Shown piece by piece: positions 8,377-17,221 of a stretch of DNA of 64,000 bases. The stretch comes from Mucilaginibacter sp. PAMB04168. GTDB lineage: Bacteria; Bacteroidota; Bacteroidia; Sphingobacteriales; Sphingobacteriaceae. Positions within the stretch are counted from its first letter, which is position 1, and the number at the start of each line of letters is the position of its first letter. Made by a program: the position numbers and the translations under genes. The stretch is from assembly GCF_039634365.2 (NCBI RefSeq), contig NZ_CP155079.2:992001-1056000 (forward strand), given 5' to 3'. The notes below the pieces were generated by a model. The model searched no databases and had not been told where the DNA came from. It saw nothing but the letters and a program-made list of their open reading frames with translations.

Positions 8377-9213
8377 ATGGCTATTTTAGGATCAAAACTA
8401 GACATACTGAAACCTGAGTGGCTTGATGTTGTTTTTGCCGATAGAAACAAGGCATACGGTGCGTACGAGTTACGTAAAAGCAATCCAAAAAATACATCAG
8501 TAGCATTACTTATTACTGTTAGTCTTTTTGCATTGGCCGTTTCGATGCCAACTATCATTAACAAGATCAAAGGTTTTATACCTAAGCCCAAAGAGAAGGT
8601 TAAAATTGAGGAAGTGGTGTTATCTCCTCCGCCGCCATTGAACGAGGCAGAACCACCGCCGCCACCGCCACCAAGTGCCGAACCGCAGAAACCAAAGGTT
8701 GATCAGGTTCGTTTCCCGCCTCCGATAGTAAAACCAGATGAGCAGGTTCGCGAAAAAGATCCGCCAAGCCAGGAGGATTTGAAAGTAGCAGACCCGGGCC
8801 CTAAGGATATCAAAGGTGACCCTACACAAACAGTTCGTATTGACGAACCTGTGGGTAATGCACCAGTTAGTGCTGCAGTAACAGAGTCTAACCCGAATGA
8901 AATTTTTACCTCAGTTGAGGAATTACCTAAATTCAATGGTGACTTTGGTAAGTTTTTGGGTAAAGCTTTACGTTACCCAGCCGTAGCACAAGAGAATGGC
9001 GTTCAAGGCCGTGTTACTGTGACGTTCGTCGTTGAACGTGATGGTAGCTTAACTGACATTAAACCTATCGGCCGTACATTGGGCTCAGGTTTAGAAGAGG
9101 AGGCCGTACGTGTATTGAAAGCAGCTCCAAAATGGACGCCTGGTCGTCAGAACGGCCGTCCGGTTCGTGTACAATACACCGTGCCAATTGTATTCACGTT
9201 AGCAGATCAGTAA
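8377..9213 (+). CDS. tonB: TonB-family energy transducer
   Basis: Carries energy from the ExbB/ExbD motor across the periplasm to outer-membrane receptors. The 278-aa protein has an N-terminal cytoplasmic part with the Bacteroidota motif FADRNKAYGAYELR, one transmembrane helix (about residues 45-63), a proline-rich spacer with runs such as PPPPPPPSAEPQKP (about 82-130) and a C-terminal TonB domain (about 190-278) containing VQGRVTVTFVVERDGSL and the final VRVQYTVPIVF strand. Gene order and position support its working with the preceding ExbB and ExbD proteins. Confidence 0.95.
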   Translation: MAILGSKLDILKPEWLDVVFADRNKAYGAYELRKSNPKNTSVALLITVSLFALAVSMPTIINKIKGFIPKPKEKVKIEEVVLSPPPPLNEAEPPPPPPPSAEPQKPKVDQVRFPPPIVKPDEQVREKDPPSQEDLKVADPGPKDIKGDPTQTVRIDEPVGNAPVSAAVTESNPNEIFTSVEELPKFNGDFGKFLGKALRYPAVAQENGVQGRVTVTFVVERDGSLTDIKPIGRTLGSGLEEEAVRVLKAAPKWTPGRQNGRPVRVQYTVPIVFTLADQ

Positions 9214-9216
9214 TTA

Positions 9217-9444
9217 ATGCTAAATTCTGATAATGATAAACAAAAATCGCCCCAAAGGCGGTTTTTGTTTATTTTAGGAGCAGCCTTCTTCATTTTGGTC
9301 ATTGTTCTGGGCCTTATGATTATGTTCTGGGATAAACTGCCACTCGAGCTGAGTAAAACCAAACGGTACACATTTGGTGGTTTGTTTATTTTGTATGGTA
9401 TTTTACGTTTTATTAGAATTATCAGAACAGACACGCTTAGATGA
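9217..9444 (+). CDS. Small two-helix membrane protein of unknown function
   Basis: A 75-aa protein that I do not recognise. A polar, Lys/Gln/Arg-rich N-terminus is followed by two hydrophobic helices (about residues 15-38 and 51-66) joined by a short charged loop, and a basic end. It begins three bases after tonB and its stop overlaps the start of the next gene by four bases (ATGA), so it is translationally coupled inside the TonB operon. A role as an accessory subunit of the TonB motor is possible but is an inference from position only. Confidence 0.75.
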   Translation: MLNSDNDKQKSPQRRFLFILGAAFFILVIVLGLMIMFWDKLPLELSKTKRYTFGGLFILYGILRFIRIIRTDTLR

Positions 9445-10355
9445 ATAACAGCATAAAGATTTTATTAGTATGCCTTGCCGTATTGATTGGATTTGGAATG
9501 TGCAGGCAACAATCAGCTCCTGAAGTTAAAGGAGATGATACATTTGTAAAGGGTAAAGCGCAAATTTTAGCCGACGAATCATTCCAGCCCATTCTGGATC
9601 AGGAAGCCTACGTTTTTAAAGCCTTATTTACCGAGGCGAAACCCGAGTTTATCTATAAATCAGAGAATGACGTGTTGCGGATGTTCTTAAATGACAGCAT
9701 CCGGGCGGCTATAATATCGAGAGAATTAAAGCCCAGTGAACTCCAAATTCTAAAAAATCGCAATTTTGCGCCCGATGTTAACCGCTTTGCTATTGACGCT
9801 GTAGTGCTGATTGTAAATCAACAGTCTACAGATACACTGATCTCTGTTGCGCAGATCAAAGACATGTTAAATGGCAAGGTCATGACCGATAAAAACATTG
9901 TATTTGATAACCCAAATTCGAGTTTGGTAAGGTATTTGAAGGAACTATCAGGCAATCAGGAATTAAAGCAAAAAAATATTTATGCTTTAAAATCTAACAA
10001 GGATGTAATTCGTTATGTAAGCGAGCATCCGCAATCCATTGGGATAGTTGGATTTAGTTGGCTGGATGATCCTGACAAGGATTTTGCAGACGCGGTAGCC
10101 AAAGTTAAAATAGTTGGTGTGAAGAATGAAAGTAATGACAAAGCACCGACAGAGTATTTTAAACCATCACAAGAAACATTAGCTCTAAAACAATATCCGC
10201 TTAGTCGCTCATTGTACATTTTAAACAGTACAGGGAAATTGGGATTAGCAGCTGGCTTTGCTGCCTTCCTTAAAAGCGACCGCGGGCAACGTATCATTTT
10301 GAAATCGGGTTTATTGCCTGATTCGATCCCACAAAGGGAAATGATTTTAAAATAG
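9441..10355 (+). CDS. PstS-like periplasmic substrate-binding protein
   Basis: A 304-aa exported protein resembling the phosphate-binding PstS family. The N-terminal hydrophobic helix ends in GFGMC at residues 17-21, so it may be a lipoprotein, though Met before Cys is unusual for a lipobox. The mature part has the PstS-like order: an N-terminal TFVKGKAQILADESF strand, IAAIISREL-like loop, NRFAIDAVVLIVNQ, the ISVAQIKDMLNG helix and IGIVGFSWLDD. No phosphate ABC transporter genes are nearby; instead it sits in the TonB operon, as in other Bacteroidota, so phosphate import is doubtful. Confidence 0.85.
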   Translation: MNNSIKILLVCLAVLIGFGMCRQQSAPEVKGDDTFVKGKAQILADESFQPILDQEAYVFKALFTEAKPEFIYKSENDVLRMFLNDSIRAAIISRELKPSELQILKNRNFAPDVNRFAIDAVVLIVNQQSTDTLISVAQIKDMLNGKVMTDKNIVFDNPNSSLVRYLKELSGNQELKQKNIYALKSNKDVIRYVSEHPQSIGIVGFSWLDDPDKDFADAVAKVKIVGVKNESNDKAPTEYFKPSQETLALKQYPLSRSLYILNSTGKLGLAAGFAAFLKSDRGQRIILKSGLLPDSIPQREMILK

Positions 10356-10384
10356 TAACGTAACTAAAACTATAAAATTAAGCC

Positions 10385-12100
10385 ATGAAGAACAACATCA
10401 GTAAAGTAGCGGGAGCAACGCTTGGCCTGGTATTTATAGGTTCATCAGTTTTTGCGCAGAGTCTTGCCGACGCCAAGAAAGCTATTGACGCCGAACAATA
10501 TCAGAAAGCTAAGTCGATGCTTAAAAATCTGACTACAACACAACCAACAAAAGACGAAAACTTCTTTCACCTGGGCTGGGTATTCTTGCTACAAGATTAC
10601 CCAGATTCAGCTAAAGCAACTTTTCAAAAAGGTTTGGCTGCAAACCCTAAATCAGCCATCAATTTTGCCGGTTTAGGCGCCGCAGCAAGGGTTAACAAAG
10701 ACCAGGCTGGTGCACAAACCAATTTTAACCAAGCTATTACTTTAGCTGGTAAAGACAGCAAGCCCTATTTATACGTAGGTGAAGGTTACTTGCTTGATCC
10801 TAACCCGGATGCTAATGCAGCAGTAGCAGTACTGCAAAAAGGTATAGCCGCAAATAATAAAGATCCTGAGTTATACATCGCTTTAGGCGATGCATACCGT
10901 ACGCAATTAAAAAATACAGAAGCGGTGTCAGCCTACGGCGATGCATTGAGAATTAACCCTAAGGCTGCTGCTGCTAAAGTAGCTACTGGTGTGGTTTGGC
11001 GCCAGGCAAATAACTGGGAAGCATCTGAAGACGAGTTTAAAGGCGCTTTAGCCATCGATCCTAACTTTGGCCCCGCTTACCGTGAGTGGGCTGAAACAGA
11101 TGTACGCTGGGCGCAAAAAGTTCCTGCCCAGGCATCAGCCAAAATTAATGAAGCTGTTGAACAGTACCGCAAATATTTGGGCTTAACCGATATGTCGGTA
11201 GAGTCACGCCTGCGTTATGCCGACTTTTTGTACCAAGCTGGTAAATTTAAAGAACTGCAAACCGAAGCTGCTGCCATTGCCAAGTTGCCCGACGCTAACT
11301 CGAGGGTATATCGTTACATGGCTTATGCCGCCTACGAAAACGGTGATTATGCTAACGGACTTACTGCTTTAAATACCTGGATGAGCAAAGCCGATCCTAA
11401 ACGTATTATCCCTTACGATTACTTTTATTTGGGTCGTTTACAAGCTAAAACCCCAGGTCAGGATTCGTTATCAGTGGCTTCTTTTGAAAAAGCAGTTAGC
11501 ATGGATACTACCCAGGCTGCTTTATACCAAGAGATTGGAGCAACTTATTTTAGACAACGTAAATACATTAAGGCGGCTGAGGCTTACCGTAAATATACCG
11601 ATAAGATAAATAATGGTAAGGTAAACCTAACTGAGCATTATACTGAAGGATTGGCTTATTACTATGCTTTTTCTGATCAGTACAACAACCAGTTAAAAAC
11701 TAAAGCGCCTGCCGATACTTCACTTTTAGGAAAATCGGAAGCGGCGTTTGCATTTGTTCAATCAAAAGCAGCCACACCTTTTGCACCGGCCATTCTGTAC
11801 CGTGCCCGTATTAACGACCTGAGAGAGCCGAGCCGGGAAACCAGCAAAGGCTTAGCTAAGCCGTTCTACGATCAATATCTGCAAATTATAACTGCTACAG
11901 CAGTTGCTGATAAAGACAAAAGAGATGTAGGTGAAGCCTATGCTTATTTAGGTGCTTATTACGAGTACACCGAAAAGGATGCTGCTAAAGCAACAGAAAA
12001 TTATACTAAAGCCCGTGAGTTTGATCCGACCAATAAACAGGCTCAATACTTCTTTCAAAAAAAGGCAGGATCGGCTAAACCCGCTGCCAAAGGAAAATAA
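10385..12100 (+). CDS. Periplasmic tetratricopeptide-repeat protein
   Basis: A 571-aa protein with an N-terminal signal peptide (hydrophobic to about residue 24, cleavage likely after SSVFA) and many TPR-type helix pairs. Repeats are recognisable around residues 32-65, 68-100, 105-170, 160-235 and again at 370-400 and 520-550, for example the final AKATENYTKAREFDPTNKQA. The C-terminus is rich in Lys and Ala. TPR domains bind other proteins, and as last gene of the TonB operon it probably acts as a periplasmic scaffold. A terminator lies directly downstream. Confidence 0.88.
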   Translation: MKNNISKVAGATLGLVFIGSSVFAQSLADAKKAIDAEQYQKAKSMLKNLTTTQPTKDENFFHLGWVFLLQDYPDSAKATFQKGLAANPKSAINFAGLGAAARVNKDQAGAQTNFNQAITLAGKDSKPYLYVGEGYLLDPNPDANAAVAVLQKGIAANNKDPELYIALGDAYRTQLKNTEAVSAYGDALRINPKAAAAKVATGVVWRQANNWEASEDEFKGALAIDPNFGPAYREWAETDVRWAQKVPAQASAKINEAVEQYRKYLGLTDMSVESRLRYADFLYQAGKFKELQTEAAAIAKLPDANSRVYRYMAYAAYENGDYANGLTALNTWMSKADPKRIIPYDYFYLGRLQAKTPGQDSLSVASFEKAVSMDTTQAALYQEIGATYFRQRKYIKAAEAYRKYTDKINNGKVNLTEHYTEGLAYYYAFSDQYNNQLKTKAPADTSLLGKSEAAFAFVQSKAATPFAPAILYRARINDLREPSRETSKGLAKPFYDQYLQIITATAVADKDKRDVGEAYAYLGAYYEYTEKDAAKATENYTKAREFDPTNKQAQYFFQKKAGSAKPAAKGK

Positions 12101-12120
12101 GTTTTTTAAGAACTGATAAG

Positions 12121-12150
12121 AGGCTGCAGATTAATCTGTAGCCTTTTTTG
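12121..12150 (+). terminator. Terminator of the exbB-tonB-TPR operon
   Basis: Nine-bp stem (12121-12129 with 12136-12144, one G-U pair, 6-base loop) followed by six T residues. It separates the TonB operon from nuoA. Confidence 0.82.
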
Positions 12151-12168
12151 TTATTACACAATTCCGGT

Positions 12169-12176
12169 TATATTTG
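12169..12176 (+). promoter_or_regulatory. -7 promoter element of the nuo operon
   Basis: TATATTTG matches TAnnTTTG. A TTG in the T-tract of the upstream terminator (12148-12150) lies 18 bases before it and can serve as the -33 element. The nuoA ATG is only four bases after the element, so the transcript would begin at or next to the start codon. Confidence 0.6.
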
Positions 12177-12180
12177 CTGC

Positions 12181-12552
12181 ATGGAAGCACAAAGTTTACC
12201 TATTAACTATTTGCCAATAATTATTCAAATGCTGGTTGCAGTTGGGTTTGTGGTTACTACTATGTTTTTTACCCACAAGTTGGGTCCAAAACGGGTAACT
12301 GCAGATAAGCTTAGTCCGTTTGAATCGGGCATCGAGGTGGTTGGTAATGCGCGTACGCCGGTTTCCATCAAATACTTCCTGGTAGCCATCCTGTTTGTAC
12401 TGTTCGATGTGGAGGTTATTTTTATGTACCCCTGGGCGGTTAATTTTAAAGCCATGGGTGTTGATGGACTGATCGAAATGTTCATCTTTATGGCTACACT
12501 ACTGCTGGGCTTCATTTATGTGCTCAAAAAGGGCGCATTAGACTGGAACTAA
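12181..12552 (+). CDS. nuoA: NADH-quinone oxidoreductase subunit A
   Basis: Membrane subunit of respiratory complex I, 123 aa, with three transmembrane helices. The conserved loop after helix 1 holds LSPFESGIEVVGNARTP, and helix 2 contains the acidic LFVLFDVEVIFMYPWAV segment. A longer reading frame begins with a TTG at 12148, but that codon lies in the T-tract of the preceding terminator and upstream of the promoter, so the ATG at 12181 is used; this also matches the length of other NuoA proteins. First gene of the nuo operon; 113 bases separate it from nuoB. Confidence 0.96.
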   Translation: MEAQSLPINYLPIIIQMLVAVGFVVTTMFFTHKLGPKRVTADKLSPFESGIEVVGNARTPVSIKYFLVAILFVLFDVEVIFMYPWAVNFKAMGVDGLIEMFIFMATLLLGFIYVLKKGALDWN

Positions 12553-12620
12553 GCCAGTTTAGAATCTTTCTAAATACAACCTTGTACATATTACACTATT
12601 CAATATCACGTTAATAATGG

Positions 12621-12628
12621 TAAATTTG
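12621..12628 (+). promoter_or_regulatory. Possible internal promoter before nuoB
   Basis: TAAATTTG matches the -7 consensus and lies 37 bases before the nuoB ATG; no well-placed -33 TTG is visible. A small hairpin (6-bp arms 12634-12639 and 12644-12649) lies between it and the gene. Confidence 0.35.
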
Positions 12629-12665
12629 TAGTCATCCGTATAAACGGATTTTAGCATTTATATCA

Positions 12666-13208
12666 ATGAGTGATGTTCAGATAGTTAATGCCCCTCCGGG
12701 CGTTGAAGGTTCAGGATTTTTTGCTACTTCTTTAGATAAAGCCATAGGTTTGGCGCGTTCGCACTCGTTGTGGCCGCTGCCTTTTGCTACCTCTTGCTGT
12801 GGTATCGAGTTTATGGCTACCATGGGCTCTCATTATGATTTGTCGCGTTTTGGGGCCGAGCGTTTAAGCTTTTCGCCGCGCCAGGCCGATTTACTGATGG
12901 TAATGGGTACTATATCAAAAAAAATGGCGCCGGTATTAAGGCAGGTTTACCTGCAAATGGCCGAGCCCCGTTGGGTAATGGCTGTAGGTGCATGCGCCTC
13001 GAGCGGTGGTATATTTGATACTTACTCGGTATTGCAAGGTATAGATGAGGTGATTCCGGTTGATGTTTATGTACCCGGTTGTCCGCCCCGCCCCGAAGCT
13101 ATTATTGACGGCTTTATGAATATACAAAAACTGGTGCAAACCGAATCCCTGCGCCGCAGAGACACGCCGGAGTACCAGGAATTATTAGCTAAATACGGAA
13201 TCCAGTAA
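12666..13208 (+). CDS. nuoB: NADH-quinone oxidoreductase subunit B
   Basis: Carries iron-sulfur cluster N2, the last cluster before quinone, in the connecting module of complex I. The 180-aa sequence shows the cluster ligands in ATSCCGIEFMA, in VGACASSGG and in VPGCPPRPEA. Length is normal. The next gene, nuoC, starts directly after its stop codon, showing tight coupling within the operon. Confidence 0.97.
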   Translation: MSDVQIVNAPPGVEGSGFFATSLDKAIGLARSHSLWPLPFATSCCGIEFMATMGSHYDLSRFGAERLSFSPRQADLLMVMGTISKKMAPVLRQVYLQMAEPRWVMAVGACASSGGIFDTYSVLQGIDEVIPVDVYVPGCPPRPEAIIDGFMNIQKLVQTESLRRRDTPEYQELLAKYGIQ

Positions 13209-13712
13209 ATGGGTGAATTAAATAACGAATTACTGCAGCAGCACCTAACCGGAAAGTTTGGCGACCAGATTAAACTGGAAGGTGAACCATACGGTTTGCT
13301 CACAGTTGAAACCAGTAGAGATAATATTATTGAACTGCTAACGTACCTCAAAAAGGATGCGGCTTTGCAGTTTATTTATTTAACCGATATTACGGCTATA
13401 CAATACCCCGAGCAGGAAAATTCCATTGGCGTAATTTACCACTTGCACAGCCTGCGGTATAATGTGCGTATTCGGGTTAAAGTGTTTTTACCTGAAGGTG
13501 ATGTGCGCACCCCGACAGCAACGGTGCTGTGGAACGGCGCTAACTGGATGGAGCGCGAAACTTACGACTACTTTGGCGTAAACTTCGAAGGCCACCCTAA
13601 CCTGGTTCGTATCCTCAACGTGGACGACATGACCGTATTCCCAATGCGTAAAGAGTACCCGCTGGAAGACCCGAACCGTGTAGACAAAAAAGATTTTTAT
13701 TTTGGAAGATAA
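13209..13712 (+). CDS. nuoC: NADH-quinone oxidoreductase subunit C
   Basis: Peripheral-arm subunit of complex I without cofactors, 167 aa. The 30-kDa-subunit signature is visible: ERETYDYFGVNFEGHPNLVRIL, followed by FPMRKEYPLEDP. The gene begins immediately after nuoB and is three bases from nuoD; C and D are separate genes here, not fused as in E. coli. Confidence 0.96.
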   Translation: MGELNNELLQQHLTGKFGDQIKLEGEPYGLLTVETSRDNIIELLTYLKKDAALQFIYLTDITAIQYPEQENSIGVIYHLHSLRYNVRIRVKVFLPEGDVRTPTATVLWNGANWMERETYDYFGVNFEGHPNLVRILNVDDMTVFPMRKEYPLEDPNRVDKKDFYFGR

Positions 13713-13715
13713 CCC

Positions 13716-14942
13716 ATGCAGAATTTTCCTTCACTAAATATAAATACCAATACGGATACCAACCTGCAAAGCGAGTTATCCACCCTTAACCTGGGGCCAA
13801 CGCATCCGGCCACGCACGGCGTGTTCCAAAATGTGTTGCAACTGGATGGGGAACGTATTGTGAGCGGCGTATCAACCATTGGTTACATACACCGCGCATT
13901 TGAGAAAATTGCCGAGCACCGGCCGTTCTATCAAATTACCCCGTTAACCGACAGGTTAAACTACTGCTCGGCCCCCATTAATAACATGGGCTGGCACATG
14001 ACTGTCGAAAAACTGCTGGGCATCAATACACCAAAACGCGTAGATTACTTGCGTGTAATTGTAATGGAGCTGGCCCGTATATCCGACCACATCATCTGCA
14101 ACGGTGTATTAGGTGTAGATACAGGCGCTTTCACCGGCTTTTTGTACATGATGGAATACCGCGAGGCTATCTATGAAATATACGAAGAGGTTTGCGGCTC
14201 ACGCTTAACAACCAACATTGGTCGTATAGGTGGGTTTGAGCGTAATTTCAACGATATAGCTTTTGCCAAGATTAAAAAGTTTTTGGTTGATTTTCCGAAA
14301 GTGCTCAACGAGTTCGAATCGCTGTTTAACCGTAACCGTATATTTATTGATCGTACCAAAGGCGTTGCCCCGGTAAGTGCCGAAACAGCTTTAGATTACA
14401 GCTGGAGCGGCCCTATACTGCGTGCAACCGGTGTGGATTATGATGTGCGTGCCATGAATCCATATTGCTCATACGAGGAGTTTGATTTTGAAGTACCTGT
14501 GGGTACCAGCGGCGATGTGTATGACCGTTTCCTGGTACGTAACGAAGAAATGAAACAGAGCATGCGTATGATACAGCAGGCTTTGGATAAAATAGAAAAA
14601 GAAGATCCGACCATATTTCACGCCGATGTACCTGAGTTTTACCTGCCTCCTAAAGAGGAAGTGTACAACAATATGGAAGCGCTCATTTATCACTTTAAAA
14701 TTGTGATGGGCGAAATTGAAACACCAGTAGGCGAGGTTTATCATTCGGTTGAAGGTGCCAACGGCGAGTTGGGCTTTTATCTGGTAAATGATGGTGGCCG
14801 ATCTCCTTATCGCTTGCATTTCCGCAGGCCGAGCTTTATCAATTACAGTATGTATGCCGATATGAGCCGAGGAATGCTGTTATCGGATGCGATTATTAAC
14901 ATGAGTAGCTTAAACGTTATAGCCGGAGAATTAGATGCTTAG
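13716..14942 (+). CDS. nuoD: NADH-quinone oxidoreductase subunit D
   Basis: The 49-kDa subunit that forms the quinone-binding pocket together with NuoB. The 408-aa protein contains LGPTHPATHGVFQ near residue 26, GYIHRAFEKIAEHRPF, the tyrosine-containing QITPLTDRLNYCS motif and the C-terminal YRLHFRRPSFIN and GELDA end typical of the family. The first 22 residues are a polar Asn/Thr-rich extension. The last eight bases overlap the start of nuoE. Confidence 0.97.
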   Translation: MQNFPSLNINTNTDTNLQSELSTLNLGPTHPATHGVFQNVLQLDGERIVSGVSTIGYIHRAFEKIAEHRPFYQITPLTDRLNYCSAPINNMGWHMTVEKLLGINTPKRVDYLRVIVMELARISDHIICNGVLGVDTGAFTGFLYMMEYREAIYEIYEEVCGSRLTTNIGRIGGFERNFNDIAFAKIKKFLVDFPKVLNEFESLFNRNRIFIDRTKGVAPVSAETALDYSWSGPILRATGVDYDVRAMNPYCSYEEFDFEVPVGTSGDVYDRFLVRNEEMKQSMRMIQQALDKIEKEDPTIFHADVPEFYLPPKEEVYNNMEALIYHFKIVMGEIETPVGEVYHSVEGANGELGFYLVNDGGRSPYRLHFRRPSFINYSMYADMSRGMLLSDAIINMSSLNVIAGELDA

Positions 14943-15462
14943 AGTTGAAAATATCACCCACCAGCCGGTTGAATTTTCGCCGGCATTGATGGCTCAATTT
15001 GCCGATTTTGTTAGTCGTTACCCTGAAGGTAAGCAAAAGTCGGCCTTATTGCCTATGCTGCATGCCGTACAGGCCGAGCAGGGCTGGCTGAGCGTACCCG
15101 CGATGGATAAAGTAGCCGCTTACTTAGGTATTGAGGCCATTGAGGTTTATGAGGTAGCCACTTTTTATACCATGTACTTTTTACGTCCGCAAGGCAAGTT
15201 CATGCTGGAAGTTTGCCGCACCGGGCCTTGCTGCTTGGTAGGTGCTGAAAAAATAATGGATCACCTGGAGCAAAAGCTCGGCGTTAAGGAAGGCGAAGTT
15301 ACACCTGATGGCCTGTTTAGCTGGCGCGGCGTGGAATGTCTCGCTGCCTGTGGCTTTGGTCCGGTTTTGCAAATAGGCCCTGAGTATACGTTTTACGAAA
15401 ACCTAACCACTGAGTCGGTTGACCAATTGTTAGGTGATTTAAAAGCAAAAGCTAACAACTAA
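14935..15462 (+). CDS. nuoE: NADH-quinone oxidoreductase subunit E
   Basis: The 24-kDa thioredoxin-like subunit that holds the [2Fe-2S] cluster N1a in the NADH-oxidising module. The 175-aa protein has the four cluster cysteines in VCRTGPCCLVGAE and VECLAACGFGPV. An extra cysteine follows the second ligand. The gene overlaps both neighbours (eight bases with nuoD, one with nuoF), which suggests translational coupling. Confidence 0.96.
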   Translation: MLRVENITHQPVEFSPALMAQFADFVSRYPEGKQKSALLPMLHAVQAEQGWLSVPAMDKVAAYLGIEAIEVYEVATFYTMYFLRPQGKFMLEVCRTGPCCLVGAEKIMDHLEQKLGVKEGEVTPDGLFSWRGVECLAACGFGPVLQIGPEYTFYENLTTESVDQLLGDLKAKANN

Positions 15463-16823
15463 TGGGACGCAAACTATTACTAGAACATATTAACGTACCT
15501 GGTATCAACACTTTTGACGTTTACCGTTCAAAAGGTGGTTATGCAGCGGTTGAAAAAGCCCTGAAAACTTTAACACCCGATGAAGTGGTGGAAGAGGTGA
15601 AAAAGTCGGGCTTACGTGGCCGTGGTGGTGCAGGTTTCCCAACCGGTATGAAGTGGAGCTTTTTGGCTAAGCCAGAGGGTGTGCCACGTTACCTGGTTTG
15701 TAATGCCGACGAATCTGAGCCTGGTACTTTTAAAGACCGTTATTTAATGACACACATCCCTCACTTGCTAATTGAGGGTATGATTATAGCCAGCTTTGCT
15801 TTGGGTTCCAAAACCTCGTACATATATGTACGTGGCGAGATGATGCCGCAGATACGCATTCTGGAGAAAGCCATTGCCGAAGCTAAAGCTGCAGGCTTTT
15901 TAGGCAAAAACATATTAGGTACCGGTTACGACCTGGAATTGTACGTACAGCCGGGTGGCGGTGCCTACATTTGCGGCGAAGAAACTGCTTTGATCGAATC
16001 GTTGGAAGGTAAACGTGGTAACCCGCGTATTAAGCCGCCATTTCCGGCTATTGCAGGTTTGTATGGCTGCCCAACAGTGGTCAACAATGTCGAATCAATT
16101 GCCGCTACCGTGCCAATCATTCGTGATGGTGGCGATGAATATGCCAAAATAGGTATTGGTCGCAGTACCGGTACTAAGCTAATATCAGCCGGGGGCAACT
16201 TAAAAAGGCCTGGCGTTTACGAGATTGAGTTGGGTGTACCTGTTGAAGAATTCATTTTTTCGGATGAATATTGTGGCGGTATAGCTAATGGTAAACGCTT
16301 AAAAGCAGTGGTAGCTGGTGGTTCATCGGTGCCAATTTTACCTGCTAACCTGATACTGAAAACAGCTGCAGGCGATGCCCGTGTAATGAGCTATGAAGGT
16401 CTTTCTGAAGGTGGCTTTGCTACTGGTACCATGATGGGTTCAGGTGGTTTTATTGCGTTTGATGAAGACCAGTGTATTGTACGCAACACCTGGAACTTCG
16501 CACGCTTTTATCACCATGAAAGTTGCGGGCAATGTTCGCCTTGCCGCGAGGGTACTGGCTGGATGGAAAAAGTGTTACATCGCTTAGAGAACGGACATGG
16601 CAAAATGAGCGACATGGATCTGCTGGTAGATGTTTCTAAAAAGATTGAAGGAAATACCATTTGTCCGCTGGGTGATGCAGCTGCCTGGCCGGTGGCCAGT
16701 GCTATACGTCATTTCAGGGATGAATTTGAATGGCATGTAACTAACCCAACGGAGGCAGTTAGCCGTAATTTTGGGTTAGCGCATTATGCTGATCCGCTGC
16801 CTAAGCCAGAAGTGATAGCTTAA
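15462..16823 (+). CDS. nuoF: NADH-quinone oxidoreductase subunit F
   Basis: The NADH- and FMN-binding 51-kDa subunit of complex I. The 453-aa sequence shows the FMN/NADH region [18 protein letters not shown] and [19 protein letters not shown], the SLBB-like middle part, and the [4Fe-4S] cluster N3 ligands in [12 protein letters not shown] plus the distant cysteine in [12 protein letters not shown]. Length is typical. The operon is interrupted after this gene by two genes unrelated to complex I. Confidence 0.97.
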   Translation: MGRKLLLEHINVPGINTFDVYRSKGGYAAVEKALKTLTPDEVVEEVKKSGLRGRGGAGFPTGMKWSFLAKPEGVPRYLVCNADESEPGTFKDRYLMTHIPHLLIEGMIIASFALGSKTSYIYVRGEMMPQIRILEKAIAEAKAAGFLGKNILGTGYDLELYVQPGGGAYICGEETALIESLEGKRGNPRIKPPFPAIAGLYGCPTVVNNVESIAATVPIIRDGGDEYAKIGIGRSTGTKLISAGGNLKRPGVYEIELGVPVEEFIFSDEYCGGIANGKRLKAVVAGGSSVPILPANLILKTAAGDARVMSYEGLSEGGFATGTMMGSGGFIAFDEDQCIVRNTWNFARFYHHESCGQCSPCREGTGWMEKVLHRLENGHGKMSDMDLLVDVSKKIEGNTICPLGDAAAWPVASAIRHFRDEFEWHVTNPTEAVSRNFGLAHYADPLPKPEVIA

Positions 16824-16885
16824 ATTTGATCTGGGGTGCCTAATTGATGTGCGCTATTGATAACGATTGATTAAACTATTGAAAT

Positions 16886-17194
16886 ATGGCAGAGAATCAC
16901 GAAGTAGTTATCAAGTTCAACTATAAAACGGAGGACTTTGATTATTTAGACGAGTTGCAGGATGAGATTGAGCGGGCGGTAACCTATCATGGTGTTGGTG
17001 CCTATGACAGCTACGAACTGGATGAGGAAAATAGCCGGGCATTGTTCTTTTTAACAGCACATGATCCGGAGATATTGTTCAGAAATTTAAAGCCAGTACT
17101 GCAGGAGTCGCCTATTTTGAAAGGGGCTAAAATTGATATAGAAATGGGGCACAATGCAGATGGTAGTGCCATCATTAAAGAATACCAGTTGTAA
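16886..17194 (+). CDS. Unknown small acidic protein inside the nuo operon
   Basis: A 102-aa soluble protein that I do not recognise. It is acidic (many Asp and Glu), with alternating short strands and helices: a first strand HEVVIKFNYKTED, a helix DELQDEIERAVTYHG, then YELDEENSRALFFLTAHD and a final strand GAKIDIEMGHN. The pattern suggests a small ferredoxin-like alpha/beta fold, but no cofactor ligands are visible. It lies between nuoF and the cyclotransferase-like gene, with a gap of 62 bases before and 27 after, so it should be transcribed with complex I. Function not assigned. Confidence 0.8.
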   Translation: MAENHEVVIKFNYKTEDFDYLDELQDEIERAVTYHGVGAYDSYELDEENSRALFFLTAHDPEILFRNLKPVLQESPILKGAKIDIEMGHNADGSAIIKEYQL

Positions 17195-17221
17195 AGGCAG
17201 CTCTTGACAAGGAGACAGCAA

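Noticed and set aside
8620..8829. Minus-strand frame rich in Arg and Trp opposite tonB
   Set aside because: It is the mirror of the proline-rich (CCG) spacer of TonB, a common artefact.
12148..12180. TTG as upstream start of nuoA
   Set aside because: It lies in the T-tract of a terminator and before the promoter, so it would not be in the mRNA.
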